From Halomonas sp. 1513 (GTDB lineage Bacteria > Pseudomonadota > Gammaproteobacteria > Pseudomonadales > Halomonadaceae), in assembly GCA_001971685.1 (NCBI GenBank), contig CP019326.1, forward strand, positions 1,178,001-1,242,000: a stretch of DNA of 64,000 bases. Reading direction: 5' to 3'. Both the position numbers and the translations under genes were made by a program. A model generated the notes under the pieces. The model worked only from the letters and a program-made list of their open reading frames with translations. It was not told the DNA's origin and ran no database searches. Positions 59,664 through 64,000 of this stretch are shown here, piece after piece. Positions within the stretch are counted from its first letter, which is position 1. The number at the start of each line of letters is the position of its first letter.

Positions 59664-61046
59664 ATGCGGGTCGATAAGTCCACCGATAGCCTCTGGCAGC
59701 GGGTCATCTGGCCGCTGCTATGGCCGCTGATCGCCGCGCAGGCCGGGGTGATGCTGCTGTGCCTGCTGGCCTGGCTGCTGATTTGGCAAATGGATGTCAG
59801 GAGTGGCGCCAGCTGGCAACACCTGGGCTGGCCGCTGCTGGCACTGGCGGTGGGCACCAGCCTCAGCGTCGCCACCTTCCTGCTGATGCTGCGCCAACGC
59901 CTGCAGCAGTGGGAGAGCGCCCTGGGCGTGCCTTACGAGCGCCTCGAGCGGCTGCTGGGCATCATCCATGGCGATTTACCCTCGTGGCTCAAGACCGAGC
60001 GCGTGCTGCCCTTTGCCGAAGCCGCCGACGGGCCGGTGCATCGTCTCGAGTGCCTGCTCGATGCCCTCGAAACCCTGATGGAACGCGTCGCCGAGCGGCC
60101 GCGATTCGCGACCATGCTGAACCGACTGCCGGTGCCGACCTTTATCGCCCGAGACGGCAGGCTGGTCGAGGCCAACGGGGTGTTCGAGCAGTTGGTAGGG
60201 CGCAGCCTCGACCAACTGCGCGGCCTCGAGCTGGGCTACCTGATCCGTGTCGACAGCGCCACCGAGGTCGGTGGTCAGATCGCCGAGGTGGTGCGCATCA
60301 ACGACAGCCAGGGCGGCTATCGTACCTTCCGCCTGCTGACGCTCGACGACGGTCACGGCCACCGCATGGGCCTGCTCGAGGATATCCTCGATCAGCAGCA
60401 GCAGTTGGCCCAGCTGATGCTGACACGAGACCGTGCCCGCGAGGAGTCGCGTCTCAAGACCCGCTATCTGCTGCTGCTGCAGAAGGAGCTGGGGGAACTG
60501 GTGGAGATGCTGCAGCTCCCCGAGCGGCCGACCCCGCAGCTGCTGGAGCGACTCGCCGACCTGGAGTCGTTGATCACCAATCTGGTGGAGGCGCCGCAAG
60601 CCCTGGCCGCCGAGGCGCCGCCACCGCTCGACGCCGGGCGTGACGCCGCCGAAGCCGAGACGTCCCAGGCCTCGACCTCGCGCGTGCTGATCGTCGATGA
60701 CGGGCCGGTCAACACCATGCTGGCCCGCCAGGTGCTGGAGGCCGAAGGCATCTGCGTGGATACCGCGCGAGACGGCGACGAGGCACTGAGCCTGCGCGAG
60801 CAGCAGTGCTACGACCTGGTCTTCATGGATATCTACATGCACGGCCTGGACGGGGTCGAGACCAGCCGTCGCTGGCGCGCCGCCGAGCGCGAGCATCGCA
60901 GTGTGCTCGTCGCGCTGACCGCCAACGCCAACGACACCGATCGTCAGCGCTTCTTTGCCGCTGGCATGGACGATTACCTCGCCAAGCCGTATCGTCCCCA
61001 GGCCTTGGTCGACATGGCCCGACGCTGGCTGGCCAAGCATGCCTGA
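59664..61046 (+). CDS. Membrane PAS-REC protein, apparent hybrid histidine kinase remnant without kinase core
   Basis: This 460-residue protein has two hydrophobic segments (about 16-41 and 54-76), a PAS-like domain (about 148-240; LPVPTFIARDGRLVEANGVFEQLVGRS) and a helical stretch (about 250-310). It ends with a response-regulator receiver domain (338-460) with D345/D346, phospho-acceptor D389 (FMDIYMHG) and KPY. The helical stretch aligns with the start of a HisKA helix (AREESRLKTRYLLLLQKELGELV), but the phospho-His motif is gone and no ATPase N, G1 or G2 box follows. So the REC domain must be phosphorylated from outside or act without phosphate. ATG 59664 has AGGGA 5 bases upstream; in-frame ATGs at 59604 and 59658 are less well placed. 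Confidence 0.75.
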   Translation: MRVDKSTDSLWQRVIWPLLWPLIAAQAGVMLLCLLAWLLIWQMDVRSGASWQHLGWPLLALAVGTSLSVATFLLMLRQRLQQWESALGVPYERLERLLGIIHGDLPSWLKTERVLPFAEAADGPVHRLECLLDALETLMERVAERPRFATMLNRLPVPTFIARDGRLVEANGVFEQLVGRSLDQLRGLELGYLIRVDSATEVGGQIAEVVRINDSQGGYRTFRLLTLDDGHGHRMGLLEDILDQQQQLAQLMLTRDRAREESRLKTRYLLLLQKELGELVEMLQLPERPTPQLLERLADLESLITNLVEAPQALAAEAPPPLDAGRDAAEAETSQASTSRVLIVDDGPVNTMLARQVLEAEGICVDTARDGDEALSLREQQCYDLVFMDIYMHGLDGVETSRRWRAAEREHRSVLVALTANANDTDRQRFFAAGMDDYLAKPYRPQALVDMARRWLAKHA

Positions 61047-61076
61047 TCGCCTTTTTTCTTACCGAGCAGAGCCTAG

Positions 61077-61868
61077 ATGAACTATCCCGATATCGACCCG
61101 GTGGCCATTTCCCTGGGGCCGCTAAGCATTCACTGGTACGGCCTGATGTACGTGATCGGCTTCGTGGCCGCTTGGTGGCTGGGCTGCCGGCGCGCCGCAC
61201 GACTCGGCCTGACCCGCGACGACATCGGCGACCTGCTGTTCTACTGCGCCATCGGCGTGGTGGCCGGTGGCCGCCTGGGCTATGCGCTGTTCTACGGCAT
61301 GGGGCGCCTGATCGACAATCCGCTATGGCTGTTCCAGATCTGGGACGGCGGCATGAGCTTCCACGGCGGCCTGATCGGGGTGCTGCTGGCGGCGCTCTAC
61401 TTCGCGCGCAAGAAACAGCTGGCATTTTTCACCCTGACCGACTTCATCGCGCCGCTGGTGCCGATTGGCCTGGGCACCGGGCGTATCGGCAACTTCATCA
61501 ATCGTGAGCTGCCGGGGCGTGTCACCGAGCTGCCCTGGGGCATGCCGTTTCCGGGGATGGGGCCGGAGCCGCGCCATCCCTCGGCGCTCTACGAGGCGAT
61601 TCTCGAGGGGTTGGTGCTGTTCGTGGTGCTGTGGGTGGTGTCGGCCAGCCCGCGCCAGCGCGGCTTGATCTCCGGGCTGTTCCTGGTGTTGTATGGCGTG
61701 TTCCGCTTCGCGGTGGAGTTCGTGCGCCTGCCCGATGCCCATATCGGCTTTGTCGCCTTCGGCTGGGTGACCATGGGCATGCTGCTGACGCTGCCGATGA
61801 TCCTGGCCGGTGCGGCACTGATCGCCTGGTCGCGGCGCCAGCCAGTTGACCAGCGTATCCCGGGCTGA
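61077..61868 (+). CDS. lgt: Prolipoprotein diacylglyceryl transferase
   Basis: This 263-residue inner-membrane enzyme adds diacylglycerol to the lipobox cysteine of prolipoproteins. It begins [25 protein letters not shown] and has about seven hydrophobic segments. The Lgt signature [16 protein letters not shown] (about 140-155) and the following [12 protein letters not shown] are clear. It sits 30 bases after the PAS-REC gene and 63 bases before thyA; the lgt-thyA-folA order is common in gammaproteobacteria. Confidence 0.95.
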   Translation: MNYPDIDPVAISLGPLSIHWYGLMYVIGFVAAWWLGCRRAARLGLTRDDIGDLLFYCAIGVVAGGRLGYALFYGMGRLIDNPLWLFQIWDGGMSFHGGLIGVLLAALYFARKKQLAFFTLTDFIAPLVPIGLGTGRIGNFINRELPGRVTELPWGMPFPGMGPEPRHPSALYEAILEGLVLFVVLWVVSASPRQRGLISGLFLVLYGVFRFAVEFVRLPDAHIGFVAFGWVTMGMLLTLPMILAGAALIAWSRRQPVDQRIPG

Positions 61869-61931
61869 ACCAGCGGTTTACTGTTCAACGCCGGGCTCAT
61901 CGGCTCGGCATTTTCTCAAGATGGTTAACGC

Positions 61932-62756
61932 GTGACACAAGCTCCCGAATACTCTGCCCTCGAACAGCCCTACCTCGATCTGATGCGCCAGGTATTGAAC
62001 CAGGGCGTGGCCAAGCACGACCGCACCGGGGTCGGCACGCGCAGCGTGTTCGGCCACCAGATGCGCTTCGACCTGGCGCGGGGTTTTCCGCTGGTGACTA
62101 CCAAGAAGCTGCACCTGCGCTCGATCATCCACGAGCTGCTGTGGTTTCTCTCCGGCGACACCAATATCCGCTACCTCAGGGAGAATGGGGTGCGCATCTG
62201 GGACGAGTGGGCCGATGACAACGGCGACCTGGGGCCGGTGTACGGCTACCAGTGGCGCAGCTGGCCGCGCCCCGACGGCGGCCACGTCGACCAGATCCGT
62301 CAGGTGGTCGAGCAGATAAAGTGCAACCCGGACTCGCGGCGGCTGATCGTCTCGGCCTGGAACCCGGCGCTGGTCGACGAGATGGCGCTGCCGCCGTGCC
62401 ATGCGCTATTCCAGTTCTACGTTGCCGAGGGGCGGCTCTCCTGCCAGCTCTATCAGCGCAGCGCCGATATCTTCCTCGGCGTGCCGTTCAATATTGCCAG
62501 CTACGCGCTGCTGACCTGCATGGTGGCGCAGGTGAGCGGCCTCGAGCCCGGCGAGTTCGTCCACACCCTGGGCGACGCCCACCTGTATGCCAACCACCTC
62601 GAGCAGGCCGAGCTGCAGCTGTCGCGCGCGCCGCGCCCGGCGCCGCACCTGGTGCTCGATTCGCAGGTGCGCGACCTGTTCGCCTTCCGCTTCGAGGATA
62701 TCGCCATCGAGGGCTACGACCCGCACCCGCATATCAAGGCCGAGGTGGCGGTATGA
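61932..62756 (+). CDS. thyA: Thymidylate synthase
   Basis: This 274-residue cytoplasmic enzyme methylates dUMP to dTMP using methylenetetrahydrofolate. Motifs: [46 protein letters not shown], the catalytic C156 in [12 protein letters not shown], and [20 protein letters not shown]. It starts with GTG, about 10 residues longer at the N-terminus than E. coli ThyA. The stop overlaps the folA start (ATGA), coupling it to the enzyme that recycles its dihydrofolate product. Confidence 0.96.
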   Translation: MTQAPEYSALEQPYLDLMRQVLNQGVAKHDRTGVGTRSVFGHQMRFDLARGFPLVTTKKLHLRSIIHELLWFLSGDTNIRYLRENGVRIWDEWADDNGDLGPVYGYQWRSWPRPDGGHVDQIRQVVEQIKCNPDSRRLIVSAWNPALVDEMALPPCHALFQFYVAEGRLSCQLYQRSADIFLGVPFNIASYALLTCMVAQVSGLEPGEFVHTLGDAHLYANHLEQAELQLSRAPRPAPHLVLDSQVRDLFAFRFEDIAIEGYDPHPHIKAEVAV

Positions 62757-63313
62757 GCGACCAGCGCTTGTCAGCCCCGTTTGACACCATGGTCCCGGTG
62801 GCGATGATCGCCGCCATGTCGCGCAACCGGGTGATCGGCGTCGACAACCAGCTGCCCTGGTACCTGCCGGAGGACCTCAAGTTCTTCAAGGCCATGACCC
62901 AGGGCAAGCCGTTGGTGATGGGGCGCAAGACCTTTGCCTCCATCGGCAAGCCGCTGCCGGGGCGACTCAATATCGTGGTGACGCGCGACAGCGCCTTCGA
63001 GCACCCCGGCGTGCGGGTCTGCCACGACCTCGAAAGCGCCCTCGACCTCGCCGACCAGCAGGCGATCATCGACGGGGTGGAGGAGATTATGGTGATGGGC
63101 GGCGGGCAGATCTACGCCCAGGCCATGCCCTACGCCGCGCGGCTCTATCTCACCGAGGTGGCGCTCGAGGTGGAAGGCGACGCGCGTTTCCCCGAGCTCG
63201 ACCCGGGCGAGTGGCGGGAGTGCCAGCGGGTGCCCGGCTCGCCGCACGAGGGCCAGCCGGCCTATGCGTTCGTCGAGTATCGGCGTCGGGATGCCAGCCC
63301 CGGCCAGGACTGA
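62753..63313 (+). CDS. folA: Dihydrofolate reductase
   Basis: This 186-residue enzyme reduces dihydrofolate to tetrahydrofolate with NADPH. Core motifs: [29 protein letters not shown] (the Asp-equivalent acid is in PEDLK), [24 protein letters not shown] and [13 protein letters not shown]. An N-terminal extension of about 12 residues precedes the usual start; an internal ATG at 62789 ([10 protein letters not shown]) is a possible alternative, but ATG 62753 overlaps the thyA stop in the typical coupled way. The last residues (RRDASPGQD) extend beyond the usual end. Repeat copy R4 lies about 70 bases downstream. Confidence 0.95.
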   Translation: MSDQRLSAPFDTMVPVAMIAAMSRNRVIGVDNQLPWYLPEDLKFFKAMTQGKPLVMGRKTFASIGKPLPGRLNIVVTRDSAFEHPGVRVCHDLESALDLADQQAIIDGVEEIMVMGGGQIYAQAMPYAARLYLTEVALEVEGDARFPELDPGEWRECQRVPGSPHEGQPAYAFVEYRRRDASPGQD

Positions 63314-63639
63314 TCCGTCGGCGGTGTCGCTCGGGGCTACCCCGGCGGCAGCGTGGGCATTCGCCTCAAGCGAGGGGCGCCGGGGGCAGGGCGAAGAGGA
63401 GGTTTGCGCCATGGATGGCGCAAGATAGCGCCCAGGGACGGGTTTATAGCGCCTCCTCGTAGGCCTGTCGACGGATCAGCCCCGAGCGGGTATAGGCCCT
63501 CGGCGTATCAGGTAAAAGCGGTATCACGTCATTGGCTTGGACTGAGTGATGCCATCCTGGCGCGGTGCATTGTCAGAATGGTAAAGCTGGCACACACTTG
63601 AGGTCATGATCACGTGAGATGCGCATGGAGGGCGACGCC
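63314..63639. other. Intergenic region after folA
   Basis: This 326-bp gap contains GC-rich hairpins next to folA, repeat copy R4 (63385-63479) and then a less GC-rich stretch (63500-63620) that should hold the promoter of the last gene. I found no convincing -35/-10 pair and no RNA gene there. Confidence 0.6.
63385..63479 (-). repeat. Structured intergenic element, copy R4
   Basis: Reverse copy, about 85% alike to R2 and R3 by eye. P1 pairs GGCAGG (63385-63390) with CCTGTC (63464-63469), with one G-U pair in RNA. P2 pairs GAGGAGG (63396-63402) with CCTCCTC (63452-63458). P3 pairs TTGCGCC (63404-63410) with GGCGCAA (63417-63423) around ATGGAT, which is ATCCAT in element orientation. The outer CTGATCCGTCGAC block is kept at 63467-63479. 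Confidence 0.8.
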
Positions 63640-64000
63640 TTGAACGACGATCACACTGCGGCACTGCTCAGCGCCCTGGAGCAGCGCGCCGAGCACGGCA
63701 TGACGGCGCTGCGCGAGGCGCGGGCCACCATTGCCGACCTCGAGCGACGCCTCGCCGAGCTCGAAACCGACAACCAGCGCCTGCAGCAGGAGGTCGAGGC
63801 CCGCGAGCCTGCCACCAGTCCGCGTAGCCAGGGGCTGGCCGCGCTGATGTCGCGCCGCCCGCGCTTCGCCGCTCGGCATCATGAGTCGGCCGCTGACACG
63901 CCCGCGGCCCTATCACCGTCACCTGCGGCGGCAGAACCGCCTGCCAAGCCGCCAGAGCCGGTCGCCAAGACGCCGGCCGCTGCGCCGGCGCCCTCCAGTG
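63640..64000 (+). CDS. Coiled-coil protein with Pro/Ala-rich tail, 3' end beyond window
   Basis: About 120 codons are visible and the frame is open at the right edge. From a TTG at 63640, which has GGAGGG 7 bases upstream, the product begins LNDDHTAALLSALEQRAEHG with Met as first residue. A heptad-like coiled coil follows (about 18-50; LREARATIADLERRLAELE, then QRLQQEVEAREP), then RRPRFAARHHESAAD and a stretch dominated by Pro and Ala. In-frame ATGs at 63619 and 63625 are possible starts but are less well placed. Cell-division or envelope proteins sometimes look like this, but no family can be named. Confidence 0.5.
   Translation, partial: MNDDHTAALLSALEQRAEHGMTALREARATIADLERRLAELETDNQRLQQEVEAREPATSPRSQGLAALMSRRPRFAARHHESAADTPAALSPSPAAAEPPAKPPEPVAKTPAAAPAPSS

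Noticed and set aside
1..64000. tRNA, rRNA, prophage or insertion sequence
   Set aside because: I looked through the intergenic gaps and found no cloverleaf, rRNA segment, transposase, integrase or phage gene.

Overview
The window is chromosomal DNA of a GC-rich gammaproteobacterium. The gene content and protein flavour best fit the Halomonadaceae (Halomonas or a close relative): a ribD-ribB-ribH-nusB-thiL-pgpA cluster, a rppH-ptsP-lgt-thyA-folA block, glucosylglycerate metabolism, tripartite tricarboxylate (TTT) transport and a Helicobacter-type malate:quinone oxidoreductase. Genus assignment is inference. Coding density is high, and I see no rRNA, tRNA, CRISPR array, insertion sequence or prophage.

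Layout. 0-2.6 kb: the end of a membrane protein gene and a two-gene glucosylglycerate synthesis operon (HAD phosphatase and GT81 synthase) behind a candidate NtrC/sigma-54 promoter. 2.7-7.2 kb: a sulfur module (DsrE-like protein, DUF2892 membrane protein, persulfide-dioxygenase-type metallo-beta-lactamase, SulP transporter, split YeeE/YedE pair). 7.2-10.2 kb: a DsbG-like periplasmic protein divergent from a Cu(+) P-type ATPase. 10.2-12 kb: a GH13 glucosylglycerate-phosphorylase-like gene. 12.1-17.8 kb: nrdR, ribD, ribBX, ribH, nusB, thiL, pgpA. 17.8-28.6 kb: DUF945 protein, lon, a spermidine-synthase-fold protein, ilvD, a Gfo/Idh/MocA oxidoreductase, nudE, yrfG, hslR, hslO. 28.9-31.1 kb: pckA and a Tat-signal MsrB. 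31.1-43.1 kb: an accessory carboxylate-catabolism island, in which SDR, TPP enzyme and MFS genes are divergent from TctC, TctA, TctB and aldehyde dehydrogenase genes, followed by a GntR regulator and TcuA-TcuB. 43.3-49.1 kb: tex, gshA, dsbB, a lipoprotein, an Rsd/AlgQ protein. 49.1-54.8 kb: an RND pump with its adaptor, and mqo. 55.1-64 kb: HAD-IB phosphatase, rppH, ptsP, an NRDE protein, a hybrid-kinase remnant with a REC domain, lgt, thyA, folA and a cut coiled-coil gene.

How the parts work together. Glucosylglycerate can be made (0.4-2.5 kb) and reclaimed by phosphorolysis (10.2-12 kb); the promoter suggests that synthesis responds to nitrogen limitation. The sulfur module fits sulfide/persulfide handling, and its two promoter regions share a 15-bp motif. 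The 31-43 kb island has all the parts needed to take up a di- or tricarboxylate, decarboxylate a 2-oxoacid, oxidise the aldehyde and pass electrons from a TcuA dehydrogenase to the membrane; its substrate is unknown.

The least explained signal is a dispersed intergenic element of about 100 bp, present four times (13.79-13.88, 13.95-14.05, 24.40-24.59 and 63.38-63.48 kb). Its three nested helices show compensatory base changes between copies. Other points of interest are a 35-codon gene with a perfect Shine-Dalgarno sequence, an SDR lacking the catalytic Tyr and Lys, a sigma-32-like promoter and hairpin before lon, and a membrane PAS-REC protein that appears to have lost its kinase core.
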